In this document: piece after piece, positions 16,152 through 25,909 of the stretch | How the letters are laid out: every line of letters begins with the position of its first letter | Numbering within the stretch: the stretch's first letter is position 1 | Source: Deltaproteobacteria bacterium | GTDB taxonomy: Bacteria > Desulfobacterota > Syntrophobacteria > Syntrophobacterales > Syntrophobacteraceae | Direction of reading: 5' to 3' | Assembly (NCBI GenBank): GCA_021813685.1 | Contig: JAKAJS010000213.1 | Span: 1-38,515, forward strand | Length of the DNA: 38,515 bases | Notes under the pieces: generated by a model | The model's input: only the letters and a program-made list of their open reading frames with translations | What the model was told of the DNA's origin: nothing | Database searches by the model: none | Position numbers and translations under genes: made by a program

Positions 16152-17966
16152 ATGAACGATCACTCCTCACTTACCATCAGGGGGATAGGGGCGGCGCCGG
16201 GAATCGCCATCGGAAAGGCGTTCCCGCTCGAACTCGGACACATCCCCGTACCGCACTACAGGCTTTTCGGCGATCAGGCCGTTCTCGATGAGTGCAAGCG
16301 GTTCGAGGAGGCCATCGCTGAGGCGGAATCAGACCTTGAGGCCATCAAGCGGAGCATCAAATCCGAGTTTAAGGATCACGCAAGACTTCTGGAGGTGCAG
16401 CAGATGATCCTGCGGGACCCCTCCATTTATGACGAATCACTCCGCCATATAAAAGAGGAGCGCACCAACGCCCAGCTCGCCGTTATCAAATCTCTGCGGA
16501 GAGCCAAAGAGCTTTTCAACAGCCTCAATAACGATGAATATGCCAAGAGCAGAATCGCAGACGTAAACGCCGCGGGAGACCGGGTGATCCGTATCCTGGC
16601 CGGCCAAAACCACACCAACCTCCAGGATATCCACGAACGCTCCGTAATTGTCGCCCATGATCTTTCGCCGGCCGACGCCATTCAGTTGCAGGCAGGCAGT
16701 ACGCTCGGCATCGTCACCGAAATCGGGGGCAGCTTCTCCCACACCTCCATCGTCGCCCGCTCGATGGGGATTCCGGCCGTTACGGGCGTTGAAAAGGCCC
16801 TGCGCCTCATCTCCAGTAACGACCTCATCATTGTCGACGGCAGGACCGGAATCGTCATCATCAACCCGAGCGAAGCCGAACTGCAATTTTACGCCAACCG
16901 CCAGGACGAAATCGAGACATACCTCAAGCAGATCAGCAAGCATTCTCATCTGCCCGCTCAGACCTCGGACGGCCACAGGGTGAGCGCCGAGGCAAACATC
17001 GAGGCCCTCGAAGAGATCGTGGCGGCCAAGGACAACGGAGCCGAAGGCATCGGCCTCTACAGGACCGAATTTTTCTTCATGAACCGGATGGAACTCCCGG
17101 ATGAAGAATCTCTCTACCGGGATTACCATGACCTGGCCGAACTCATGGCTCCCTCACCGGTCACCATCCGAACGCTCGACCTCGGGGCCGAAAAGCTCAC
17201 GGCCTGGTGCCCGATGCTCGAGGAGGCAAATCCCGCCCTGGGGCTGCGCTCCATCCGGCTTTGCCTGCACTACAAGGAAGTGTTTAAAACCCAGCTCAGA
17301 GCCATTCTGCGGGCGAGCGCCGCCGCCCATAACATCCGGCTCATGCTTCCCCTGATCTCGGGCATGGATGAAATTTACGAGGCCAGGCGCATCGTGAGGG
17401 ACCTCCAGGCGGAGCTTTCCAGAAAACGCATCCCCTTTGACAAGGATATGCCCTTCGGCGCCATGATCGAGGTCCCTTCCGCTGTGGCGATGGCGGATCT
17501 TCTGGCGCAGGAGGTCGATTTCTTTAGCATCGGCACAAACGACCTCATTCAGTACTCCATTGGAATAGACCGGTCGAACGAACATGTCGCCTATCTCTAC
17601 AAACCTCTTCACCCGGGGGTCTTGCGGTTGATCAAACAGGCGGTGGATGCGGGCCATGAAGCCGGAATTCCGGTTGCGGTCTGCGGAGAGATGGCCGGAG
17701 AGCCCTTGTACGTGCCGATCCTTCTGGGCCTAAAAATCGATTCCTTCAGCATGAACCCCGTAGCGCTTCCCCGGGTGAAAAACCTTATCAGGCGCTCCTC
17801 GATGAAGGAATGCTGCCGGTTTGTAAACAAGGTGATTCGCATGAGAACTGCGCAGGAAATAGAGGAATCGGTGAGTAAGCTGGTGATGAGAAAATTCCCG
17901 GAAGAATTCCGAGTGTTCGATCCGAATTGGACCGCAAATGCGACGGCGAAAAAATCCGGTTCGTAA
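16152..17966 (+). CDS. ptsI: Phosphoenolpyruvate-protein phosphotransferase (PTS enzyme I)
   Basis: A 604-residue enzyme that transfers phosphate from phosphoenolpyruvate to HPr. Order: N-terminal HPr-binding helical domain, phosphohistidine domain with IGGSFSHTSIVARSMGIPAV (active His197), then the PEP-binding barrel with GIGLYRTEFFFMNR, GAMIEVPSAVAMAD, IGTNDLIQYSIGIDR and VCGEMAGEP with its conserved Cys. The length is slightly above the usual 570-590, with a C-terminal extension. It follows the HPr gene by 84 bp. All catalytic residues are present. Confidence 0.97.
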   Translation: MNDHSSLTIRGIGAAPGIAIGKAFPLELGHIPVPHYRLFGDQAVLDECKRFEEAIAEAESDLEAIKRSIKSEFKDHARLLEVQQMILRDPSIYDESLRHIKEERTNAQLAVIKSLRRAKELFNSLNNDEYAKSRIADVNAAGDRVIRILAGQNHTNLQDIHERSVIVAHDLSPADAIQLQAGSTLGIVTEIGGSFSHTSIVARSMGIPAVTGVEKALRLISSNDLIIVDGRTGIVIINPSEAELQFYANRQDEIETYLKQISKHSHLPAQTSDGHRVSAEANIEALEEIVAAKDNGAEGIGLYRTEFFFMNRMELPDEESLYRDYHDLAELMAPSPVTIRTLDLGAEKLTAWCPMLEEANPALGLRSIRLCLHYKEVFKTQLRAILRASAAAHNIRLMLPLISGMDEIYEARRIVRDLQAELSRKRIPFDKDMPFGAMIEVPSAVAMADLLAQEVDFFSIGTNDLIQYSIGIDRSNEHVAYLYKPLHPGVLRLIKQAVDAGHEAGIPVAVCGEMAGEPLYVPILLGLKIDSFSMNPVALPRVKNLIRRSSMKECCRFVNKVIRMRTAQEIEESVSKLVMRKFPEEFRVFDPNWTANATAKKSGS

Positions 17967-18065
17967 CCCGGCCACCCGGCCGAAACTAATCCCGCCTCAG
18001 GCGGAATCAAAGCCGGCGAAGTTGCCGGCGCTATACATTAGAATTGCGAGGAACGGTTCTCCGAT

Positions 18066-18548
18066 ATGGCCAAGACCGAAAACAAGTCTGAAGGAATCAA
18101 ATTGATCGCGCAGAACAAAAAGGCATGGCACGACTTTGAAATTGGTGAAAGGTTCGAAGCCGGCATCGTTTTGCTCGGAACCGAGGTCAAATCGCTTCGT
18201 GAAGGACGGGCCAACCTCAAGGACAGCTACGCCAGGGTAAAAAAAGACGAGGTCTTTCTCACCGGCCTCCACATCAGCCCCTATTCCCACGCCAGCTTCG
18301 ACAACCACGACCCCGAACGGGTACGAAAGCTTCTTCTCCACAGGGCCGAGATCCGGAAACTGCTCGGGAAAACCCAGGAACGCGGCTTTTCGCTGGTCCC
18401 TCTGAGACTCTATTTCAAGGGGGGGAAGGCGAAAGTGGAAATCGCCCTTGCCCGGGGCAAAAAGGAATACGACAAGCGCGAATCGCTCAAAAGAAAAGAA
18501 GAAACCCGCGAGATGGACCGCATGAGAAAGCAGCGCAAACTGTCCTGA
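18066..18548 (+). CDS. smpB: SsrA-binding protein SmpB
   Basis: A 160-residue RNA-binding protein that delivers tmRNA to stalled ribosomes. It has the conserved [20 protein letters not shown] start, [20 protein letters not shown], and the C-terminal basic tail [20 protein letters not shown] with the usual YDKR motif. The tmRNA gene was looked for nearby and not seen. The start ATG at 18066 gives the usual length. Confidence 0.97.
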   Translation: MAKTENKSEGIKLIAQNKKAWHDFEIGERFEAGIVLLGTEVKSLREGRANLKDSYARVKKDEVFLTGLHISPYSHASFDNHDPERVRKLLLHRAEIRKLLGKTQERGFSLVPLRLYFKGGKAKVEIALARGKKEYDKRESLKRKEETREMDRMRKQRKLS

Positions 18549-18554
18549 TAGATC

Positions 18555-18632
18555 ACAAAAGCGCGGCGGCTTTCGCCCTCTTCCCCCACGCCGCTACGCG
18601 TAGGTTGGGGTGAGCCCCGGGCGAACCCCAAC
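18555..18632. repeat. Hairpin repeats between convergent genes
   Basis: Two adjacent elements fill this convergent gap. The first, at 18555-18600, contains GCGCGGCGGCTTTCGCC and CCACGCCGCTACGCG, related to the element at 20740-20786. The second has perfect 8-bp arms GTTGGGGT (18604-18611) and ACCCCAAC (18625-18632), resembling a REP sequence widespread in proteobacteria. Together they could end transcription of both smpB and the dehydrogenase gene, though neither has a T-run. Confidence 0.45.
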
Positions 18633-18642
18633 AACATCGATC

Positions 18643-19659
18643 TCACGGCCGCAGCAGCACCTTTATCGCCCTGCGCTCGTCCATTGCGCGGTAGCCCTCC
18701 GCCACCTGCTCAAGAGGCAGGCTCAGGTCGAAGACCTTGCCCGGATATATCTTCCGGTTCCACACCAGATCGATCAACTCGGGCAGGAAGCGACGGACCG
18801 GAGCCGGACCGCCATGGAGGTGGACATGGGCGAAAAACAACTCCTGGCCGTTCAGCTCGACTCCGTGAGGAACACCTACATAGCCCACGTGACCGCCGGG
18901 ACGCGTCGAACGGATCGCCTGCATCATCGCCTCCTGCGTTCCGACGCACTCCAGAACCGAGTCGGCGCCGACCCCATTGGTAAGCTCCCTGATCCTGCCA
19001 ACCCCCTCCTCGCCGCGCTCACTTACAATGTCGGTTGCCCCGAACTCGCGGGCGAGATTCTGCCGTGTCTTGTGACGGCTCATTGCAATGACCCGCTCGC
19101 TCCCCATCTGTCTGGCGGCAAGCACCCCGAGAAGCCCTACCGCACCGTCGCCCACGACGACCACCGTTTTGCCGGGCTTCACACTGGCCGCTTCGGCGGC
19201 AAACCAGCCGGTGCCCATCACGTCGGAGAGAGTCAAAAGGCTCGGAATCAGCTCATCGGGAGGAATGCCGGGGGTGGCCACCAGGGTGCCGTCAGCGAGA
19301 GGCACCCGCAAAAGAGGCGCCTGCGCGCCGCCGACCAGTTCGCGCTGCTGACACGACGATTGGTAACCGATCCGGCAGGCGGCACATGTATTGTCAGAGG
19401 CGAAAAAAGACCCGATTACGAATTGGCCGGGTTTTACAGACGTGACCGCACTCCCGACTTCCTCGACCAAGCCGCAGTACTCATGTCCCATCGGAGTCGG
19501 CTTATCTACCGGCTGGATACCGCGGTAACGCCACAGATCCGACCCGCAAACACATGTGACCGAAAGCCTGAGCACAGCATCGGTCGGGTTGATGACAGCC
19601 GGCGCGTCCCGCTCCTCAAAACGCACATCCCGCGGACCGTAGAGAACGGTTGCTCGCAT
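18643..19659 (-). CDS. Zinc-dependent alcohol dehydrogenase-family protein
   Basis: A 338-residue medium-chain dehydrogenase. CVCGSDLWRYRGIQP and MGHEYCGLVEEVGSAV hold catalytic-zinc ligands (Cys, His, Glu). The structural-zinc lobe is SDNTCAACRIGYQSSC, with only three cysteines where classic members have four; a Ser/Asp at the first position is seen in other members of this branch. The cofactor fold VVVGDGAVGLLGVLAARQMG follows at about 165-184. The GGAGAG upstream of ATG 19659 is good. It is 21 bp downstream of the aldo/keto reductase, so both probably reduce aldehydes or ketones under common control. Substrate unknown. Confidence 0.87.
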   Translation of the reverse strand: MRATVLYGPRDVRFEERDAPAVINPTDAVLRLSVTCVCGSDLWRYRGIQPVDKPTPMGHEYCGLVEEVGSAVTSVKPGQFVIGSFFASDNTCAACRIGYQSSCQQRELVGGAQAPLLRVPLADGTLVATPGIPPDELIPSLLTLSDVMGTGWFAAEAASVKPGKTVVVVGDGAVGLLGVLAARQMGSERVIAMSRHKTRQNLAREFGATDIVSERGEEGVGRIRELTNGVGADSVLECVGTQEAMMQAIRSTRPGGHVGYVGVPHGVELNGQELFFAHVHLHGGPAPVRRFLPELIDLVWNRKIYPGKVFDLSLPLEQVAEGYRAMDERRAIKVLLRP

Positions 19660-19680
19660 CTCTTCTCTCCTTTGGGCCTC

Positions 19681-20700
<1,020 letters not shown>

Positions 20701-20739
20701 CTATAGGAATGAAAATACCGGGGCGCACCCGAAGTACGC

Positions 20740-20854
20740 AAAAGCGCGGGGGCTTTCGCCCCCACCCCCCCCACGCCGCTGCGCGGCTCAGTTGACGCTT
20801 CGGTTCGCATGAGCCGATCCCGGGGGGTGCGGGGGGCGACAGCCCCCGCGCTTT
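20740..20854. repeat. Pair of inverted G/C-rich hairpin repeats
   Basis: The left copy reads AAAAGCGCGGGGGCTTTCGC followed by CCCC; the right copy reads GGGGGGCGACAGCCCCCGCG followed by CTTT, the left copy inverted. They enclose CGCCGCTGCGCGGCTCAG and lie between divergent-facing ends of the metallophosphoesterase and aldo/keto reductase promoter regions. A fragment of the same motif occurs at about 23930-23939. They may form a large cruciform or RNA stem. Confidence 0.55.
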
Positions 20855-20881
20855 GTGATTCCTTCTTCCCGCTTCCCTCTT

Positions 20882-22006
20882 TCAGCGCCCTTCTTCCCGC
20901 ACCACATCGATGATCGTCACCTCCGGCGGGGCGAGCACGCGAACGGGGGGGCCCCAGGACCCGGAGCCTCTGCTCGTGTAGAGGACCGATCCGTTTGAGA
21001 GATGATACGGGCCGTTTTGCAAAGGGTAATACAATCGGACGAAGTAGCGGAACGGAAACAACTGTCCGTAGTGCGTATGGCCGGAGAGCTGGAGGTCGAA
21101 ACGAGCAGGATTTGTCACGGTCGGCTCCGGCCGGTGTTTGAGAAGAAGGGTGAACAGACCGTTATGTATGCCCCCGAGAATCTCTTTCTCATCCCTTTCG
21201 GGACCGGCTACCGGGTCATCGACTCCAACGACATTCAAGACGTCGCCGATTTTTTTCGCTTCTCCCCGCAGCACCGTAAATCCGAAGGATTTCTCGATTT
21301 CCATGGACTCCCGCAGCCCGGCGAAGACTTCATGGTTTCCCGTAATCGCGTATTTTCCAAACCTCGGGCGTATTTTCGAAAAAAGAGCGGCAACCGCCTC
21401 GGTTTTCTCCAGATGACCGTCGAGGAGATCTCCGGTGCTTACCAGAAGATCGGGCCTTTGCTCTTCCACTCGACGCAGGATTCTCTCCATGCGCTTTTCC
21501 CCGGCCGTGAGCCCCAGGTGCACATCGGAAATCTGCGCGATCCGCACCCGATCGATCCCCTGAGGCAGTTTGGCGGATTTCAGAACCACTCGTTCCACCC
21601 TAACAGACCTGGCCTCGAAATAACCATAAACATTTAGGAGCACCGCAGCGGCAAGTACGCAAATCGCGGTGGCGGGCCCGTTTGGCACCGGCAGGGAGAA
21701 ACCGTCGACAAAGTTTGTCAGTCGCACGATCGCCCCTGCCAAATCGGCCAGAATCGACGCCCAGAAACAGTAGAAGATGAATCCGAGCCAGCAGTAGGCG
21801 GCGAAGGCGCAGAGGCTCGCCGCCCCGGAGCTGCCTGCCCGCTCGAGCAACCGGGCGCCGACGGGGGCGAAAATCATGAGGGCGAAAAACACCACCACCG
21901 CGACCCGCACCGGCGGACTCTCCGGGAGAAGCACTCTTATCCGCGAGTAAACCAGGGCGTGCAGGAGCGAATAGATCGAAAAGAAGATTACGAGGAATCG
22001 AGTCAT
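20882..22006 (-). CDS. Membrane-anchored metallophosphoesterase
   Basis: A 374-residue protein. Four or so N-terminal membrane helices (about 3-140) precede a calcineurin-like phosphoesterase domain: IAQISDVHLGLTAG (D and H ligands), LVSTGDLLDGHLEK (bridging D), AITGNHEVFAGL (N and H) and LQLSGHTHYGQLFPF (H x H). The C terminus has YTSRGSGSWGPPVR, typical of the YaeI/YkuE group, some of which act on lipid-linked phosphates. The ATG at 22006 overlaps the stop of the upstream ATPase as TGATG, so translation is probably coupled; a GTG one codon earlier is possible. Substrate unknown. Confidence 0.9.
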   Translation of the reverse strand: MTRFLVIFFSIYSLLHALVYSRIRVLLPESPPVRVAVVVFFALMIFAPVGARLLERAGSSGAASLCAFAAYCWLGFIFYCFWASILADLAGAIVRLTNFVDGFSLPVPNGPATAICVLAAAVLLNVYGYFEARSVRVERVVLKSAKLPQGIDRVRIAQISDVHLGLTAGEKRMERILRRVEEQRPDLLVSTGDLLDGHLEKTEAVAALFSKIRPRFGKYAITGNHEVFAGLRESMEIEKSFGFTVLRGEAKKIGDVLNVVGVDDPVAGPERDEKEILGGIHNGLFTLLLKHRPEPTVTNPARFDLQLSGHTHYGQLFPFRYFVRLYYPLQNGPYHLSNGSVLYTSRGSGSWGPPVRVLAPPEVTIIDVVREEGR

Positions 22007-23856
22007 CACGTTATATCGACCGGGCCGACAACCCGGAAGATCTCCTCTATTGAGGTTGCGCCCGAACAGACTTTGAGGGCGCCGGCGATATTCAACGGCG
22101 TCATTCCCTCTTTAACCGCCTGCTCCCTTATTTTTGACAGCTCACAATCGGCCCGTATAAGGCCCCGAACCGCAGGGCTCACGATAAGCATCTCATAGAT
22201 CCCCACTCTTCCCAGATAGCCCGTTTCCCGGCACTCCAGGCAACCCACGGGCCGGTAGGCGGGGCCGGTTCGCTCGACTTTCCACGGCCGGATCAGGGAC
22301 TGCCATAACTCCTCGTCCACAGCGCCCTCCTTTCGGCAGTGGGGGCAAAGGGTGCGCGCCAGCCTCTGTGCGACAACCCCGAGCAGGGTAGCCCGCAGCA
22401 GGTAATGGGGCACCCCGATGTCGAGGAGCCTCACGATCGCCGATGGCGCATCGTTCGTATGCAGGGTGGAAAAGACCAGGTGCCCCGTCAGGGCAGCCTG
22501 CACCGCCATCTCTGCTGTCTCGAGGTCGCGGATCTCGCCCACCATGATAATATCAGGGTCCTGCCGCAGGAAAGTCCTCAGACCGGAGGCAAAATCAAGC
22601 CCGATCGCGCTGTGCACCTGCATCTGGTTGAATCTTGGCTCGACCATCTCGATAGGATCTTCGACCGTACAGACATTTATCTCCGGTTTGGCGAGATATT
22701 TCAGGGTCGAGTAGAGTGTCGTCGTCTTGCCCGAACCGGTCGGTCCTGTGACCAGGATAATGCCGTTGGGAGAACTGATCAGTTTTTTCCATTGCCGCAG
22801 CTCGATATCGGAAAAGCCCAGTTCCTCGAAGCTCCTCACGGTGACTTCGGGGTCGAAAATGCGCATGACCAGCTTTTCGCCAAAAACCGAGGGCATCGTG
22901 GAGAGGCGCAGTTCGATTTCGGCTCCCGAAATTCCCTTGGTCTTGATCCTGCCGTCCTGCGGACGCCGTTTCTCCGCAAGATCCATCCGACCAAGCACCT
23001 TGAGACGGCTGACTACCGCGCTCATGACCACCGTGGGCAGCTGGTAGACGGGGTGCAGGATTCCGTCGATGCGAAAACGCACATCGCTGTTGTCGCGACG
23101 CGGTTCCAGATGAATATCGCTTGCCCGCTGCTCGAATGCATACTGGAGCAGCCAGTCGACGATATTGACCACGTAGCGGTCGTTTGCATCCAGTTTGCCG
23201 GCCCGGCCGAGTTCGAGCATCTGCTCGAGATTCATCCCCGAGGCCTGAGGGGAGCCGTCAGCCCTTCCGAAGGCCCTCTTCACCGAATCGGTAAGCGCGT
23301 AAAATTCCAGCAGGTACCGGCTTATATCCTTCGGGTTGGAGACAACCCTGCGGACTTTTTTGTGTAACAGCCGCTCCAGCTCCTCTTCCCATTCGAAATG
23401 GAAAGGATCGGCCGTTGCGATTACAACGCGGTCTTCCATAACTTCGACCGGTAAAATTTTAAATCGCGACAGGTATGCATAGGAAACCAGGCCCGTGACC
23501 GCACGGACGTCGACCTTCAAGGGATCGATCTTGAGATACTCCAGCCCGGACTTTTTGGCCAGCCAGGCGACCAGAAACTCGAGAGTAACCGGTTCATTAG
23601 GCGGGGTAGCCCTCCGCACTCCCGCCTCCGATACAGCCACCAGGGGGTGTTCGGTAAGAGCGCTTTCGACCGATCGCGCTCTGGCGAGGATCTTTTTCGC
23701 ATCGATTTCCACGACTATACCGTCTAAGACCAAATTGCCCAGGATGCTCCGAAGGCTCAATTCGATGGGTGTCCGGACGGGATGTCCCGCTTTCGGCCCT
23801 GTTCTCACAACACCCCTCCCCGTTTGAACGAAAAATTCGGCAAAAACTTCCTCCAT
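22006..23856 (-). CDS. Type II secretion/type IV pilus-like assembly ATPase (GspE/PilB family)
   Basis: A 616-residue ATPase. The N-terminal third has an MshEN/GspE-N-like domain (about 85-200, with VARLxK-type pattern replaced by YAYLSRFKILPVEVMEDRVV). The motor part has IILVTGPTGSGKTTTLYSTL (Walker A), the Asp box INVCTVEDPIEM, IIMVGEIRDLETAEMAVQAA (Walker B) and GHLVFSTLHTNDA (His box). The tetracysteine zinc motif CPHC...CLEC is intact. It would power pilus or pseudopilus assembly at the inner membrane, but no other pilus or secretion gene is in the window, so it is an orphan or serves a distant cluster. Its 3' end overlaps the metallophosphoesterase start. Confidence 0.92.
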   Translation of the reverse strand: MEEVFAEFFVQTGRGVVRTGPKAGHPVRTPIELSLRSILGNLVLDGIVVEIDAKKILARARSVESALTEHPLVAVSEAGVRRATPPNEPVTLEFLVAWLAKKSGLEYLKIDPLKVDVRAVTGLVSYAYLSRFKILPVEVMEDRVVIATADPFHFEWEEELERLLHKKVRRVVSNPKDISRYLLEFYALTDSVKRAFGRADGSPQASGMNLEQMLELGRAGKLDANDRYVVNIVDWLLQYAFEQRASDIHLEPRRDNSDVRFRIDGILHPVYQLPTVVMSAVVSRLKVLGRMDLAEKRRPQDGRIKTKGISGAEIELRLSTMPSVFGEKLVMRIFDPEVTVRSFEELGFSDIELRQWKKLISSPNGIILVTGPTGSGKTTTLYSTLKYLAKPEINVCTVEDPIEMVEPRFNQMQVHSAIGLDFASGLRTFLRQDPDIIMVGEIRDLETAEMAVQAALTGHLVFSTLHTNDAPSAIVRLLDIGVPHYLLRATLLGVVAQRLARTLCPHCRKEGAVDEELWQSLIRPWKVERTGPAYRPVGCLECRETGYLGRVGIYEMLIVSPAVRGLIRADCELSKIREQAVKEGMTPLNIAGALKVCSGATSIEEIFRVVGPVDIT

Positions 23857-23958
23857 CTTCCTTTCGGAACACCGGAAGGAAAAATTAACAGTTTATTCAC
23901 GCTTCTGAAAGCAAATTCGAAGGCCTAAGCCCCCGCGCATTTTGAAACAAAAAAGCGC

Positions 23959-23987
23959 TTGACAAAAGAAGAGGTTGGCAATAAGCC
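23959..23987 (+). promoter_or_regulatory. Weak sigma70-like promoter candidate for the glycosyltransferase gene
   Basis: A consensus -35 TTGACA lies at 23959-23964, followed after 17 bp by TAAGCC at 23982-23987, a poor -10. The spacing and place in the divergent intergenic region are right, but the -10 is weak. Confidence 0.25.
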
Positions 23988-24039
23988 TCAGGCGGCAATT
24001 GTGACCTGTTATTCACTATTTTAAGCAGAGGCTCTTCTT

Positions 24040-24987
24040 GTGACTCCTACTCCCCTGGTATCCATCGTATCCCCGTTTTATAACGAAGGCCAGGGAGTAG
24101 ATCTCTACTATCGATCGGTAACCGAATTCATCGATAATTTCCCGCAAGCCCGTTTCGAAGTCATCTGCGTCGATGACGGCAGCCGTGACGACACGCTCAC
24201 CCGCTTGAAAGATCTGGCTGCACGGGACGGGCGGTTTCGAGTCGTCGAGCTTTCCCGAAATTTCGGCAAGGAAGCAGCGCTCACCGCGGGGATCGATTTT
24301 GCCTGCGGGGAGGCTGTGATCCCGCTCGACGCCGATTTGCAGGACCCGCCCGAGCTCATTGCCGATATGATTTCCCAATGGCAGGCCGGAGCCGATGTCG
24401 TGGTCGCCAGGCGCAATGACCGAAGCGTAGACACTTTCCTCAAGCGAAAGAGCGCCGAATGGTTCTACCGGTTACACAATCGCATGTCTTCGCTCGCCAT
24501 CCCGGAAAACGTCGGGGATTTCCGATTGATGGACCGGGCCGCAGTCGATGCCCTTAAACAATTGCCCGAACAAGAGCGCTTCATGAAGGGGTTATTCGCC
24601 TGGGTAGGCTTCAGAACTACCACACTCGAATATGTGAGGCGAGAGCGCTCTGTCGGAAAGAGTAAATTCTCCGGCTGGAAACTGTGGAATTTCGCCCTGG
24701 ACGGGATCACCAGCTTCAGCACCATTCCACTGCGAATCTGGACCTACATCGGGCTCTTCATTGCGATGATGAGTCTTGCCTACGCTGCATTCATAGTCGC
24801 GCGAACTCTCATCACCGGCGTGGATGTGCCGGGGTACGCGTCTCTGATTGTGGTAATCCTTTTTTTGGGAAGCCTTCAGTTGATAAGTGTCGGAGTCCTT
24901 GGAGAATATATCGGGCGAATATACATCGAAAGCAAGAGACGCCCGAAGTACCTCGTCCGTAAGGTTTATGAAAAGAATCAATCATAA
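24040..24987 (+). CDS. Family 2 glycosyltransferase (polyprenyl-phosphate sugar transferase, GtrB/DPM-like)
   Basis: A 315-residue enzyme that likely moves a sugar from a nucleotide donor to undecaprenyl phosphate on the cytoplasmic face. The GT-A domain has VSIVSPFYNEGQGVDLYYRS, CVDDGSRDDTL and PLDADLQDPPE (the DxD-type metal site), then VGDFRLMDRAAVDAL and ERSVGKSKFSGWKLWNFALD, as in GtrB and dolichol-phosphate mannosyltransferases. Two membrane helices follow (about 230-255 and 265-290). It starts with GTG at 24040, with AGAGG nine bases upstream. No flippase or acceptor glycosyltransferase lies next to it. Confidence 0.92.
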   Translation: MTPTPLVSIVSPFYNEGQGVDLYYRSVTEFIDNFPQARFEVICVDDGSRDDTLTRLKDLAARDGRFRVVELSRNFGKEAALTAGIDFACGEAVIPLDADLQDPPELIADMISQWQAGADVVVARRNDRSVDTFLKRKSAEWFYRLHNRMSSLAIPENVGDFRLMDRAAVDALKQLPEQERFMKGLFAWVGFRTTTLEYVRRERSVGKSKFSGWKLWNFALDGITSFSTIPLRIWTYIGLFIAMMSLAYAAFIVARTLITGVDVPGYASLIVVILFLGSLQLISVGVLGEYIGRIYIESKRRPKYLVRKVYEKNQS

Positions 24988-25248
24988 AAACTCGGATAAC
25001 CAAAGGAAGCCGTGATCGCTGATTTCCATTTTCCTCTGCGGTCTCCACGACTCCGCGGTGGATCTGTTCGCTATGCGGCGCACCCCCCCGTTGACTTCGT
25101 TATGCGGCATGCCGTACGATTCGAACCGATTCGGAATTGGATCCTTTAGATATCCCCCAACGGTCGTTTTCAGACACATGTACAAATCAATGATTACCTT
25201 TGTATTATTCATTTATATTATTCATTGAGTTTCAGGAGGGAAACGGTG

Positions 25249-25797
25249 ATGAACGCGACCGAGCAACTGCGGGCCGAGCATGAAGGCATTACGATCATGC
25301 TCGACGTATTGGAGAGGATCTGCGAAGAGATGTCTTCCGGCAAGCCTGGCAACCTTGAGCATCTGGAGCGGATCGTCGAATTTTTAAGCGTCTTTGCAGA
25401 CAAATGTCACCACGGCAAAGAGGAGGATATCCTTTTTCCCGCCCTGGAAAAGAGCGGCATCCCCAGGGAGGGCGGCCCAATCGGGGTCATGTTGAGCGAG
25501 CACGACCACGGACGGGAAGAAATTCGGCTGATGCGAAAAGCCCTTGAAGGGCTGCGGGGTGGGCAGGATTCAAGTAAAGATTTTGTAAAGGCTGCCCGCG
25601 AGTACTGTGAGCTTCTGAGAAACCATATCCTCAAAGAAAATACCATCCTCTTCGTCATGGCCGAGAAAAACCTCACTGCGGATCAGCAGGAGCGCCTTTT
25701 CGAAGATTTCGAGACGATGGAGCGCGAAAAGATCGGCGAAGGCAGGCATGAGGCATTCCATCTACTGATAGACGAGCTCAAGGGAGTCTATTTATAG
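25249..25797 (+). CDS. Hemerythrin-like HHE domain protein
   Basis: A 182-residue four-helix protein with likely di-iron ligands: LRAEHEGITIMLDVLE (His), KCHHGKEEDILFPALEK (His, His and Glu), LSEHDHGREEIRLM (His) and NHILKENTILFVMAEKNL (His and Glu). These form the usual HHE pattern for oxygen, nitric oxide or redox sensing and repair of iron centres. No signal peptide, so cytoplasmic. AGGAGGG upstream supports ATG 25249. In an anaerobe it may protect against oxygen. It precedes the EIIA fusion gene by 112 bp on the same strand. Confidence 0.87.
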   Translation: MNATEQLRAEHEGITIMLDVLERICEEMSSGKPGNLEHLERIVEFLSVFADKCHHGKEEDILFPALEKSGIPREGGPIGVMLSEHDHGREEIRLMRKALEGLRGGQDSSKDFVKAAREYCELLRNHILKENTILFVMAEKNLTADQQERLFEDFETMEREKIGEGRHEAFHLLIDELKGVYL

Positions 25798-25909
25798 AAT
25801 AACGATACTTTTCCTGCAAATTAGCTCTTGACACCGGGCGCCCAAAGGAGCATCTTTCCCCGCCGATGATATCCTCATTGCTCTCTCAAATGGAAACACA
25901 GGAAACACG

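Noticed and set aside
18549-18642. tmRNA gene next to smpB
   Set aside because: The gap is too short and contains only hairpin repeats; no tRNA-like ends or tag-peptide frame was found.
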